DNA from: Achromobacter xylosoxidans
Lineage (GTDB): Bacteria > Pseudomonadota > Gammaproteobacteria > Burkholderiales > Burkholderiaceae_B
NCBI RefSeq assembly: GCF_001457475.1
Contig: NZ_LN831029.1
Span: 2,170,001 to 2,234,000 of the forward strand
Direction of reading: 5' to 3'
Length of the DNA stretch: 64,000 bases
In this document: positions 30,450 to 38,597 of the stretch, one piece after another
How the letters are laid out: the number at the start of each line of letters is the position of its first letter
Numbering within the stretch: the first letter of the stretch is position 1
Translations under genes and position numbers: made by a program
The notes under the pieces: model-generated
Told to the model about the DNA's origin: nothing
The model's input: the letters and a program-made list of their open reading frames with translations, nothing else
Databases searched by the model: none

Positions 30450-31057
30450 TGAGCGCTCGCCACCGGCAGCAAGGCCAGGCCATGGCTGAAGCGCTGCTTG
30501 TCCTGCCCGGGCTGGCCCTGGTTCTCCTGGCAATCGGCTGGTTGGGGTGGCTGCAGTTTTCCGCGCAAATGCTGCTCCAGGCCAGTCGCATGACCGCGAT
30601 GGCGAGTGCGGCAGGCGCGCCGAATCCCGGTCAATCCGGATTCCGGGTGCAGCTGGAACATGTCCCATTGCATTCCGGCGCGGATGGCTTCAACCATACC
30701 CTGCCGCAAGCGGAGTGGCTCGGCGGAGAGGCGCGGCTGGTGTCCGCGACGGCCCGCGGCGCTGTGACCGGTGCAGGTCCCTGGAGCGTCATGACACTGC
30801 AGCGCCGCACAAGCGTTGCCTTGGGGGCCGGGCATGCGTCCAATGACGCGGACGCGGGCCGTCGCATCGCGGCGGCGACGACGACATGGAGACAGTTTGC
30901 TGATCGCTCACAGGCTGTCGCGCGCGCGGCCGGGCCGGTGGCTGCCGCTACCGATGCACCATGGCGCCGGGCGCCGCTTGCGCTGGACTGGCTGTCGGCA
31001 TGGGCGGATGTGGTGCCGGCCGACAGGCTGCTGCCCGTCGCGGGGGCCGGCCAATGA
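30446..31057 (+). CDS. TadE-like minor pseudopilin
   Basis: 203 residues from ATG 30446 (a second ATG at 30449 is equally possible), starting MMSARHRQQGQAMAEALLVLPGLALVLLAIGWLGW. The QGQAMAEALLVLP stretch is the TadE/TadF-type leader and hydrophobic helix with the conserved Glu near +5. The rest is periplasmic without recognised motifs. TadE-like proteins are processed by the prepilin peptidase and are minor components of Flp pili. It overlaps tadG-like and the following gene by ATGA. Confidence 0.78.
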   Translation: MMSARHRQQGQAMAEALLVLPGLALVLLAIGWLGWLQFSAQMLLQASRMTAMASAAGAPNPGQSGFRVQLEHVPLHSGADGFNHTLPQAEWLGGEARLVSATARGAVTGAGPWSVMTLQRRTSVALGAGHASNDADAGRRIAAATTTWRQFADRSQAVARAAGPVAAATDAPWRRAPLALDWLSAWADVVPADRLLPVAGAGQ

Positions 31058-31806
31058 TCACGCATGCCCACTTCGTCGTTTGGCGCGGCGTCCGCCGTGG
31101 GGGCGCGCGTACGGTCGTCGTGGCGGGGTTGGCGGCCCTTGCTGCATTGGCCCTGGCGCTGGGGACGACGGCCCTGGCGACGACGCCGGCCGACGCGTTG
31201 CCGTCCGCATCAGGGCCTGCGTCCTTGGCGGACCTGCGTTTTCCTCCTGGCTCGCGGGTCGAATCCGTGGCCGAGCGCATGTGGTTGCACGGCATGCCGG
31301 TACAGGTGTGGGTATTTGACGCCCCGGTCGACGTTGCGACGCTGATCCAGGCCCTGTCGCGGCAACAGCCGGCGCTGGAAGATCTGCGGATCATGCCCGG
31401 GTTCGCCATCCTGTCGGGCCGCGTTGGCGAGGCCTATTGGGTGCTGCGGCTCACCAGTCCCACCGCGGGTCGCAGCGTTGGCAGCATGTCGTCGCTGTCG
31501 GCCTTGGCCACGTCGGCATCCCCGCCGCCCGCATGGCTGCCATCCGGGGCGCGGCTCCGGCTGGATTTCGCCGTTGCCCAAGCGGATCGCGTGTTGTCCG
31601 AATCCATCTGGCAGTACCAGCTGTCGCCGTCGCGCCTGGCGCCGTTGCTGCGGCGTGGCCTGGCGCGCGACGGCTGGCGCGATATCGAAGCGGGGCCGGG
31701 AGACGGCGGCTGGCAGTCATGGCAGCGCCGACAGGAACGGCTGCAATGGCTATTGGTGCCGCTCGAATCGGGAAGTGGCATCTGGATCCGGAGATCGACA
31801 CCATGA
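31054..31806 (+). CDS. Tad-locus protein of unknown function, one N-terminal membrane helix
   Basis: Not recognised as a known Tad component. 250 residues from ATG 31054 with one hydrophobic helix at about residues 18-42, then a periplasmic domain rich in Ala, Pro and Arg. Segments such as VESVAERMWLHGMPVQVWVFDAP and RILSGRVGEAYWVLRLT-like stretches suggest a compact domain. Its placement between tadE and cpaB genes, with ATGA overlaps on both sides, indicates it belongs to the pilus machine. RcpB or TadD could be expected at this location in other loci, but I see neither a TPR pattern nor a BON domain. Confidence 0.7.
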   Translation: MITHAHFVVWRGVRRGGARTVVVAGLAALAALALALGTTALATTPADALPSASGPASLADLRFPPGSRVESVAERMWLHGMPVQVWVFDAPVDVATLIQALSRQQPALEDLRIMPGFAILSGRVGEAYWVLRLTSPTAGRSVGSMSSLSALATSASPPPAWLPSGARLRLDFAVAQADRVLSESIWQYQLSPSRLAPLLRRGLARDGWRDIEAGPGDGGWQSWQRRQERLQWLLVPLESGSGIWIRRSTP

Positions 31807-32645
31807 TGCGCTTGCTCGGATGGGGGTTGCGCGCCTTGCGCAAGATGGCGGTTCCCTTGTTGGCCCTCGCCGCCGGGTTGGTGGCGGCCTGGGCGGTTCG
31901 CGAACACGTGCGGCAGCGGGTCGATACCTTGGCGGGCGAGCACCGCGAGGCCATGGTCAGTCGATTGGTGGCGGCGCGCGATTTGCCGGCCGGCACCGAG
32001 CTGACGCCAGCGCATCTGGCGATACGCGACATCCCGGCGCAGTGGGCCCCGGCCGCCAGCATCGAGCCACGCGATGGCGACAGCGTCCTGGGGACCCGCC
32101 TGGGGGTGGCTCTGGCCCAGGGAGATCCGGTGCTGAGCGGGTGCCTGGCTCGCGCCGACAGCGCTTCGCCGCCGGCACTGGCGGCACGGCTCGATCCCGG
32201 CCAGCGGGCCTTGCAGGTTCCGGTCTCCGATCTGGGAACCGTGGCGGATCTGTTGCGGGTGGGGGACCTCGTCGACATCTATGTCTCGTTCCCGTATCGG
32301 GGCCGCGAGGTGACCGCGCCGCTATTGCAGGGCGTGCGCGTCCTGGCCGTGCCCGATGCCAGCGGCGGCACCGGTCCGGCGCAGGTCACGCTGGCCGCCA
32401 CGCCGAACCAGGCCATGCGATATCTCGCAGCGCGGCGGGCCGGTACGCTGACCGGCTTGGTGCGCAATCGCGCCGATACGGCCAGGATTCCGGAGGACCC
32501 GCCCCGCGACCTGGCGTCGTTGATCGGACTGGCTCCCGAAGCGCCCCGCGAACCGGCCGTGGTCATCCTGTATGGCGACCGGCCAGGTCTGTCGGCAAGC
32601 GCGCCTGGCACGGTCTTGGCGGATTTTGAGTCGGAGCATCCATGA
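31803..32645 (+). CDS. cpaB: Flp pilus assembly protein CpaB/RcpC
   Basis: Periplasmic/outer-membrane subunit that helps the secretin and binds pilin in Tad systems. 280 residues from ATG 31803. A membrane anchor at about 15-33 is followed by an SAF-like domain (VAARDLPAGTELTPAHLAIRDIP) and the RcpC domain (QVPVSDLGTVADLLRVGDLVDIYVSF). This matches the usual 270-330-residue family. Both ends overlap neighbouring genes by ATGA, so it is coupled to the unknown gene upstream and the secretin downstream. Confidence 0.92.
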   Translation: MMRLLGWGLRALRKMAVPLLALAAGLVAAWAVREHVRQRVDTLAGEHREAMVSRLVAARDLPAGTELTPAHLAIRDIPAQWAPAASIEPRDGDSVLGTRLGVALAQGDPVLSGCLARADSASPPALAARLDPGQRALQVPVSDLGTVADLLRVGDLVDIYVSFPYRGREVTAPLLQGVRVLAVPDASGGTGPAQVTLAATPNQAMRYLAARRAGTLTGLVRNRADTARIPEDPPRDLASLIGLAPEAPREPAVVILYGDRPGLSASAPGTVLADFESEHP

Positions 32646-34003
32646 ACATCAGATCCTTTGCGGTCCTGGCCACGTTATGCCTTGGGTTGGCCGCCAGATC
32701 GGCCTGGCCGGCAGGCCAGACACTCGAAATGCAGGTGGGGGAGAGCCGCGTGCTGGCGGAGTCCGGAGTGACACGCGTGGCCATCGGCGACAGCCAGGTG
32801 CTCAGTGCCATCGCCACCGACAGCCGCGAGGTCGTGGTCTTTGCGCGCACCGAGGGCGTGTCGTCGATACAGGTCTGGGCCGATGGCGGCGTGCAGGCCT
32901 ACGACGTGCATGTCGCGGCGGCCGGTGTCACGCGCCTGCGCGCCGAGGTCGATGCCTTGCTGGCACGCATCCCGGGGGCCCGTAGCTCCCTGGTCGGTGG
33001 CCGTGTCGTCGTCGAGGGGGATGACCTTTCCGATGACGACCACGCCCGTATCGCGGCGTTGGCGGAACACTACCCCGAGGTCATGGACTTCACCGGCAGG
33101 GTGGGGTGGGACAGCATGGTGCAGCTGGATGTGCAGGTGGTGGAAATGCCGCGCTCCAGATTGCGCGAGATCGGCGTGCGCTGGGAAGGCCTGACGCAAG
33201 GCGGCGTCAACGCCGGATTGGCGTGGGATGCCGGTTCCCTGGGCCGGATGGCGCGGCCGGGTGAGGCGGTGATCGACACGCCCGCGCCGGTGTCGTCGGT
33301 CGCGGGCTATTTCGGCGTGAATGCGCTGTTGTCGGCACGTATCGCCGCGTTGGCGCAAAGCGGCGAGGCCGTCATGCTGGCACAGCCGCAACTGCTGGCG
33401 CGCAGCGGCGCCAGCGCGACGTTCCTGGCGGGGGGCGAAGTGCCTTACGTCTCCACCGATTCGCGCGGCAATCCCACCACCTTGTTCAAGCCCTATGGCG
33501 TGTCCCTGCGGATCACTCCCCGCATCGATCGCAATGGCGTCATCCGTTCGCTGATCGAGGTCGAAGCCAGCTCGGTGGACATGGCGTTGACCGGCGCGAG
33601 CGGACCGGCGCTGCGGACCCGCCGCGCCTCGACCGAGTTCAATGTCCGCTCCGGCGACACATTGGTCATCGGCGGATTCCTGTCTCGCGAACGCGCCGAC
33701 GACAGCAGCGGCCTGCCCGGCTTGAAAGACATTCCGATCCTTGGCGCCCTGTTTGCCTCGCGACGCTATCAGTTGCGCGAGACCGAGCTGGCCATTTTCG
33801 TTACGCCCCGGATCGTATCGCGCAACGAGCCAGCCATGACGGATCGCGTACGGCGTGGACGCGACGTGATCCGCGCTGCCTTTCCCGAACCGTCACGATT
33901 GGGCACGGAGGTTCCCGTGATGGCGGGGTGGAATATCCATGGGGGGAAGGGCTCGCAATGGGCCGGCACCGCCCGCGAACCGGCCCTGGCCGATCAGGAG
34001 TAG
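32642..34003 (+). CDS. rcpA: Tad pilus secretin CpaC/RcpA
   Basis: Forms the outer-membrane channel for Flp pili. The 453-residue protein has a signal peptide (to about residue 24), an N-terminal pilus-secretin domain (MQVGESRVLAESGVTRVAIGD), a BON-like middle region, and the secretin domain from QLDVQVVEM through GGEVPY to SGDTLVIGGFLSRE and PGLKDIPILGALF, ending in TELAIFVTPRIV. The sequence covers all expected blocks. It overlaps cpaB by ATGA and is followed 4 bp later by the ATPase gene with a GGAG Shine-Dalgarno. Confidence 0.94.
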   Translation: MNIRSFAVLATLCLGLAARSAWPAGQTLEMQVGESRVLAESGVTRVAIGDSQVLSAIATDSREVVVFARTEGVSSIQVWADGGVQAYDVHVAAAGVTRLRAEVDALLARIPGARSSLVGGRVVVEGDDLSDDDHARIAALAEHYPEVMDFTGRVGWDSMVQLDVQVVEMPRSRLREIGVRWEGLTQGGVNAGLAWDAGSLGRMARPGEAVIDTPAPVSSVAGYFGVNALLSARIAALAQSGEAVMLAQPQLLARSGASATFLAGGEVPYVSTDSRGNPTTLFKPYGVSLRITPRIDRNGVIRSLIEVEASSVDMALTGASGPALRTRRASTEFNVRSGDTLVIGGFLSRERADDSSGLPGLKDIPILGALFASRRYQLRETELAIFVTPRIVSRNEPAMTDRVRRGRDVIRAAFPEPSRLGTEVPVMAGWNIHGGKGSQWAGTAREPALADQE

Positions 34004-34007
34004 CACC

Positions 34008-35666
34008 ATGCTTGAAATCGACATGACCTTTGACGACGGTGCCACGCGCAAGATCAGGGCCGCGGCTCCGGCGCTGATCGGCCGCGGCGCCCATTGCGGC
34101 GTGCGTATCGCCAACTGGCGGGTGGGCCGGCAGCACGCGCGGCTGCGGCAAGAGGCCTCGGCCGTTGTGCTCGAGGACCTTGGCGCCCTGGGCGGTGTAT
34201 TCGTCAATGGTTTGCGCGTGGCGCACCATGCGCCGGTACTGCCGCAGGATGAAATCCTGATCGGGCCGTGCCGCCTGCGGGTGCAATTCGTGAAGGCGGA
34301 CGCGCGCGGCCACGCGCTCGCCCGGATTCATCCGCCTGCGCCCTTGCCGTCGATGCCGGCCCGGATCCCGGATTCGACGCGATCCTCGCTGCCGTCGCTC
34401 GACCTGCGTCGCCGGCTGCATGCCGCCTTGCTGGGAGCGCTGGACCTGCGCCGTCGCGATGTGTCGGGCATGAGCGACGCCACGCTGCGCGCCGAAGCCG
34501 CGCGCCTGCTGGCACAGATCGTGGCCGATGAGGATGTGTCGGCGCCAGGGGTGGACCGGGCAGCCTTGTGCCGTGAGGTGCTGGACGAGGCGGTTGGGCT
34601 GGGGCCGCTGGAGCCGCTGCTGGCGGCGCCGGACATCACCGAGATCATGGTCAACCGGCACGATGAGATCTACGTCGAGCGCGAGGGCCGGCTCTGGCGT
34701 CACGCGGCCGCGTTTACCGGCGAGCAGTCCGTGCGCCGTGTCATCGAGCGCATCGTGACGCCGCTGGGGCGTCGCATAGACGAAAGCTCGCCGCTGGTGG
34801 ATGCCCGGCTGCCCGACGGGGCGCGGGTGCATGCCGTCATCCCTCCGGTCGCGCTCAAGGGCGCCAGCCTGACCATTCGCAAGTTTCCGCGCAGCCGGCC
34901 GGACATGCCGGCCCTGCTTGCCGCGGGAGCGCTCAGCGATGCCATGGCGCGGTTCCTGGCCCGTTGCGTGCGGCTGCGCAAGAACCTGCTGGTCTCGGGA
35001 GGCACGGGTTCTGGCAAGACCACGCTGTTGAACGTCCTGTCCAACGAGATCCCCGAGGGTGAGCGCGTCGTCACCATCGAGGACGCCGCCGAGCTGCGTT
35101 TGAATCACGCGCATCTGGTGGCCCTGGAAGCCCGTCCTCCCAACCAGGAGGGCCGGGGGCGCGTCGATATCCGCGAATTGGTTCGCAATGCCCTGCGGAT
35201 GCGGCCGGACCGGATCGTGGTGGGTGAGTGCCGCGGGGCAGAGGCGTTCGACATGCTGACCGCCATGAACAGCGGACACGAAGGTTCCCTGACCACATTG
35301 CACGCCAATTCGTCGCGCGACGCGCTGGCGCGCCTGGAATCGATGGTCCTGATGGCGGGACTGGATCTGCCATTGACGGCGGTGCGTGAGCAGATCGCGG
35401 CGAGCATCGACATCATCGTGCAACTGGCACGCCAGCCCGACGGACGCCGGGTGGTGCTTTCGATCGCGGAAGTCACCGGCATGGAGAGCGGCCGGATTCA
35501 GCTGCAGGATCTATTCCGGCACGAGCGCGCCGGCGGATTCAGCGGCTGCGGCACGATACCCAGTTTTGCGCCGGAATGGCAGCAGGCGGGGGCGGGCTTG
35601 GACATGGCCTGGTTTGCGGCCGGACAGGCCGGCACGGCCTCGGATGGCCTGGCGGCCTCGCCATGA
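34008..35666 (+). CDS. tadA: FHA domain-TadA/CpaF secretion ATPase fusion
   Basis: Cytoplasmic hexameric ATPase that powers Flp pilus assembly. 552 residues from ATG 34008. Residues about 1-90 form an FHA domain (LIGRGAHCGVRI, NWRVGRQHARL, LGGVFVNG, with the glycine-arginine loop and SR-type QH motif). Residues about 170-500 are the CpaF/VirB11-type ATPase with Walker A GGTGSGKTT near residue 330, Asp box TIEDAAELRL, Walker B-like RIVVGECRG and His box GSLTTLHANS. A C-terminal extension of about 40 residues is unconserved. FHA domains bind phosphothreonine peptides. Fusion to the ATPase suggests control by phosphorylation or docking. The next gene overlaps by ATGA. Confidence 0.92.
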   Translation: MLEIDMTFDDGATRKIRAAAPALIGRGAHCGVRIANWRVGRQHARLRQEASAVVLEDLGALGGVFVNGLRVAHHAPVLPQDEILIGPCRLRVQFVKADARGHALARIHPPAPLPSMPARIPDSTRSSLPSLDLRRRLHAALLGALDLRRRDVSGMSDATLRAEAARLLAQIVADEDVSAPGVDRAALCREVLDEAVGLGPLEPLLAAPDITEIMVNRHDEIYVEREGRLWRHAAAFTGEQSVRRVIERIVTPLGRRIDESSPLVDARLPDGARVHAVIPPVALKGASLTIRKFPRSRPDMPALLAAGALSDAMARFLARCVRLRKNLLVSGGTGSGKTTLLNVLSNEIPEGERVVTIEDAAELRLNHAHLVALEARPPNQEGRGRVDIRELVRNALRMRPDRIVVGECRGAEAFDMLTAMNSGHEGSLTTLHANSSRDALARLESMVLMAGLDLPLTAVREQIAASIDIIVQLARQPDGRRVVLSIAEVTGMESGRIQLQDLFRHERAGGFSGCGTIPSFAPEWQQAGAGLDMAWFAAGQAGTASDGLAASP

Positions 35667-36508
35667 TGTGGCTGGCGGCGGCGGGAGCGATGATCTGCGT
35701 CACGACATTGGCGTGGTGGGCGACGCGCCGGCTGGCGCCAGCCTTGCGGCGCTACCGCGAGCGCTACACGCGGGATGCGGGCCTGCGGTTCACGGAACTG
35801 TTCCTGTTCGTCGAACCCTCCCGGCTCTGGGCCTGCGCGGTGACGTTGGCGCTGCTGGCGGCAATGTCGGCCTTCGCGCTCACGGCGAGCGGCATGGCCG
35901 CCGTTGGAACGGGCGTGGCGGCATTGCGGGCGCCGGCCATGCTGGCGGGCCTGTTGCGACGTCGGCGGGTGCGGCGCTTCGAACAGCAATTGCCCATGGC
36001 CTTGCTGATGCTGGCGTCGGCCTTGCGGGCAGGTGTCGCCTTGATGCCCGCTTTGCGGCAAGTGGTGGCGCAGGGCGGGGCGCCGCTGGCACAGGAGTTT
36101 GGCTTGATGCTGCGGGAACAGCGGCTCGGCGTGCCGTGGGACGAGGCCCTGGCGCGCCTGAACACGAGAATGACGGCCGAATCCACAACCCTGATGGTGG
36201 CGGCCATGCGCACCGCCGCGCAGACCGGTGGCAACCTGGCCGAAGCGCTCGACAGCATCGCGCAGACATTGTTTGCCAGGCTGCAGTTGCAGGCCAGGCT
36301 GCGGACCTTGACCGCGCAGGGGCGCATGCAGGCCTGGATCGTGGGCGCGTTGCCGGTGCTGCTGCTGATCGCGCTGGATCGCCTCGAGCCGGACATCATG
36401 ACGCCGCTCTGGCACACGCCTGCCGGGTGGACGGTGCTGGCCGTGCTGGGCGGACTCGAGACCGCGGGGGTGCTGCTGATCCGGCGCATCGTCCGGATCG
36501 ATATTTGA
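35663..36508 (+). CDS. tadB: Tad pilus inner-membrane platform protein TadB
   Basis: 281 residues from ATG 35663. Membrane segments near residues 3-20 and 60-95, a cytoplasmic T2SS type F domain (RFEQQLPMALLMLASALRAGVALMPALRQV; RTAAQTGGNLAEALDSIA), and C-terminal hydrophobic segments. This pairs with TadC to form the platform that TadA acts on. It overlaps tadA by ATGA, and tadC starts 13 bp downstream after a GGGAGG ribosome-binding site. Confidence 0.92.
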   Translation: MMWLAAAGAMICVTTLAWWATRRLAPALRRYRERYTRDAGLRFTELFLFVEPSRLWACAVTLALLAAMSAFALTASGMAAVGTGVAALRAPAMLAGLLRRRRVRRFEQQLPMALLMLASALRAGVALMPALRQVVAQGGAPLAQEFGLMLREQRLGVPWDEALARLNTRMTAESTTLMVAAMRTAAQTGGNLAEALDSIAQTLFARLQLQARLRTLTAQGRMQAWIVGALPVLLLIALDRLEPDIMTPLWHTPAGWTVLAVLGGLETAGVLLIRRIVRIDI

Positions 36509-36521
36509 AGCGGGAGGCGCC

Positions 36522-37493
36522 ATGTGGCTGTATTTTGGAATGATCACGGCGGGGCTGGGAGCGGGCTGGGGGACATGGCGTGTCCTGCGTCCTGCCATGC
36601 GGGGTGGCCCCCGCCCGAATCCCGACCTCGCTCCCGTTCCCGGTGCCGTGCCGTGGTGGTGGCGTCTGGCCTGGCCCTGGCTCACGGGTGTCGCGCCGGC
36701 GTTGGACCGGTTCTGCCCGAGGCGCTGGCGCGCTTGGCTGAGCGGGGCGCTGATGCGGGCGGGATTGCCGCCGCAAGTCAGGGAGGGGCATGTCCTGGCC
36801 CTGAGCGTCGCCGCATTGATCGGCGGTGTCGGGTTGGTGGGGGTGGCTTACCTGTTGCTGCGGCAGCCGGTGGCGGGCATGGTGGCTGACATAGGGATGC
36901 AGGCGCCGTGGATGCAGACGCCATGGACGCCGATGCCGCCCGCGGCGAGCGGACCGGCCTGGGCGATGGCGGGCGGGGCCGTCGCTTTCACGGCGGCGCT
37001 GCTGCCGTTCGCATGGCTGCGGGCGCAGGGCGTGGCACGGCGCCGTGGGATCGAACGCGGCCTGCCGTTCATGCTCGACATGATGACGCTGTGCGTCGAG
37101 GCGGGGCTCGGCGCGCATGCAGCGTTGCAGGCGGCCGCCGCGAATGGTCCACCCGGACCGTTGCGTGACGCGTTGGCCGGCGCGCTGGCGCAGGTCCGTG
37201 CCGGAGTCCCCCGGGCGGCGGCCATCCAGGCCATGGCGGATCGTTGCGGCAGCCCGCTGGTTCATCGTTGGGCCACGGCCCTGGCGCACGCGGACGCGCT
37301 GGGGATCAGCCTGGGGCCTTTGCTGCGGGCGCAGGCAGCCCAATGCCGCAGCGAGCGTCACATGCGAGCCGAGCGGCTCGCGATGCAGGCTCCGGTCAAG
37401 ATGCTTTTGCCGTTGATCGGCTGCATTTTTCCCTGCACGTTCCTGGTGCTGGCGTTTCCCATCGCGGTCCAGCTGTCCAGGGGGCTGGGATGA
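36522..37493 (+). CDS. tadC: Tad pilus inner-membrane platform protein TadC
   Basis: The 323-residue multi-pass protein has the T2SS type F domain (RGLPFMLDMMTLCVEAGLGAHAAL; RVHA-type region replaced by AAIQAMADRCGSP) and terminal membrane helices (LPLIGCIFPCTFLVLAFPIA). Low-complexity MQTPWTPMPPAAS lies in the periplasmic loop. It follows tadB and overlaps the DUF192 gene by ATGA, completing a TadA-TadB-TadC core. Confidence 0.92.
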   Translation: MWLYFGMITAGLGAGWGTWRVLRPAMRGGPRPNPDLAPVPGAVPWWWRLAWPWLTGVAPALDRFCPRRWRAWLSGALMRAGLPPQVREGHVLALSVAALIGGVGLVGVAYLLLRQPVAGMVADIGMQAPWMQTPWTPMPPAASGPAWAMAGGAVAFTAALLPFAWLRAQGVARRRGIERGLPFMLDMMTLCVEAGLGAHAALQAAAANGPPGPLRDALAGALAQVRAGVPRAAAIQAMADRCGSPLVHRWATALAHADALGISLGPLLRAQAAQCRSERHMRAERLAMQAPVKMLLPLIGCIFPCTFLVLAFPIAVQLSRGLG

Positions 37494-38518
37494 ACGACCA
37501 TCGACGCTTGCCGCAGGCACGGCTCAGGCTGCTGCGGGTCAATGGTTGGATGGGACGGATGCGGGGGTTGCTGTGCCGTCGAGCGCCAGGGCCGAGATCG
37601 GGGATCCTGCTGCGCCCTTGCCGGGCGGTGCACACCTTCGGTATGCGGCACGCCATTGACGTGGCGTTCGTGTCGCGTGGCGGGCGCGTGGTGAAGGTGC
37701 GCAGGGCGTTGCCGCCCCGCCGGATAGCGTCATGCCTGGGCGCCGTGGCCGTTGTCGAGGTTCGGGCTGGAACCATTGATGCCGAACACGGAGGTGTACG
37801 ACGGATAGAAGCTGCAATAGAACACGCCTGCCGCGGCGATCGTGAATGGGATCTGCAGGGTGCTGGCCAGTTGCGGCGAAAGCCCGATGGCGATCAGCAG
37901 CCCCGAGCACAGGTCCAGGAACAGCGCGATCAGGACCCACGTGGCCGCGTAGACCAGGAAGGCCCATTTGTTGCGCCAGCAAGCGATGCCCGAGAAAAAC
38001 AGCGCCTGGGTCAGTCGCAGGCCGTGCCAGGCCACCAGGACCGGCGCATACCAGAACAGCGCCGCGATCACGATATAGACGATCGTGAAAATGATGAGCG
38101 GCGCGCGCATCGCCATCAGGATGGGTTCCATGCTGTTCTCGATGGAGGCGATGCGCATGCCTTCGGCGAACGCCGACGAGAACGGCAGGAACGTGGCCAG
38201 TCCGGCCGTCAGGCTCACGGCGGCATACAGCAGGCCCATCAGGAACAATTTGCGAAGCACCCCGGGCTGCTTCAAGGGCTTGGCCCACATCGAAGGCAGC
38301 ATGACGCGATCCGCCTCGACGTGCTTGCAGGCAGCCAGGCTCATCAGGGTGACCGACGGCATCAGCGCGATGAACAGGATCGGGCCGACGATCTGCGCGG
38401 CGAAGGCGAAAATCACCAGAAGGCTGTTGACCAGCGCCCAGGTGTACATGGCCAAGGGTTGCTTGCGGAACAGACGGAAGCCGTCTCGAACCCATTGCCA
38501 GCCGGAAGACGCGGGTAG
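37490..38518 (+). CDS. DUF192 protein at the end of the Tad operon, stop codon missing near expected end
   Basis: Starts with an ATGA overlap on tadC, so it is probably translated. Codons 1-96 read as a Tad-associated DUF192 protein: MGRMRGLLCRR, then VHTFGMRHAIDVAFVSRGG, then AVAVVEVRAG. Family members of this kind end about 10-25 residues later, at roughly 110-130. Here the frame has no stop until 38516-38518, giving 342 residues; the remainder is Gln/Arg/Asp-rich sequence antisense to the next gene and is not domain-like. The true end of any functional product is therefore unclear. The last DUF192 residues overlap the 3' end of the opposite gene from 37730. A 3'-truncated gene is the simplest view. 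Confidence 0.6.
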   Translation: MNDHRRLPQARLRLLRVNGWMGRMRGLLCRRAPGPRSGILLRPCRAVHTFGMRHAIDVAFVSRGGRVVKVRRALPPRRIASCLGAVAVVEVRAGTIDAEHGGVRRIEAAIEHACRGDREWDLQGAGQLRRKPDGDQQPRAQVQEQRDQDPRGRVDQEGPFVAPASDAREKQRLGQSQAVPGHQDRRIPEQRRDHDIDDRENDERRAHRHQDGFHAVLDGGDAHAFGERRRERQERGQSGRQAHGGIQQAHQEQFAKHPGLLQGLGPHRRQHDAIRLDVLAGSQAHQGDRRHQRDEQDRADDLRGEGENHQKAVDQRPGVHGQGLLAEQTEAVSNPLPAGRRG

Positions 38519-38533
38519 GAATGCTGCTTGCAT
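37730..38533 (-). CDS. BPSS1780-family integral membrane protein
   Basis: 267-residue inner-membrane protein with six hydrophobic stretches, beginning MQAAFLPASSGWQWVRDGFRLFRKQPLAMYTWA and containing CKHVEADRVMLPSMWAKPLKQ. These features are typical of the betaproteobacterial BPSS1780 family of unknown function. It lies downstream of thrB on the same strand with a 64-bp gap. Its last 14 codons (37730-37771) overlap the end of the DUF192 domain on the other strand. Confidence 0.85.
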   Translation of the reverse strand: MQAAFLPASSGWQWVRDGFRLFRKQPLAMYTWALVNSLLVIFAFAAQIVGPILFIALMPSVTLMSLAACKHVEADRVMLPSMWAKPLKQPGVLRKLFLMGLLYAAVSLTAGLATFLPFSSAFAEGMRIASIENSMEPILMAMRAPLIIFTIVYIVIAALFWYAPVLVAWHGLRLTQALFFSGIACWRNKWAFLVYAATWVLIALFLDLCSGLLIAIGLSPQLASTLQIPFTIAAAGVFYCSFYPSYTSVFGINGSSPNLDNGHGAQA

Positions 38534-38597
38534 GGCTCTCTTGGGGGTGATCTCTCAATAAGGGACGTGCTACCCCCAATTATGGGGGGCGTAACGA

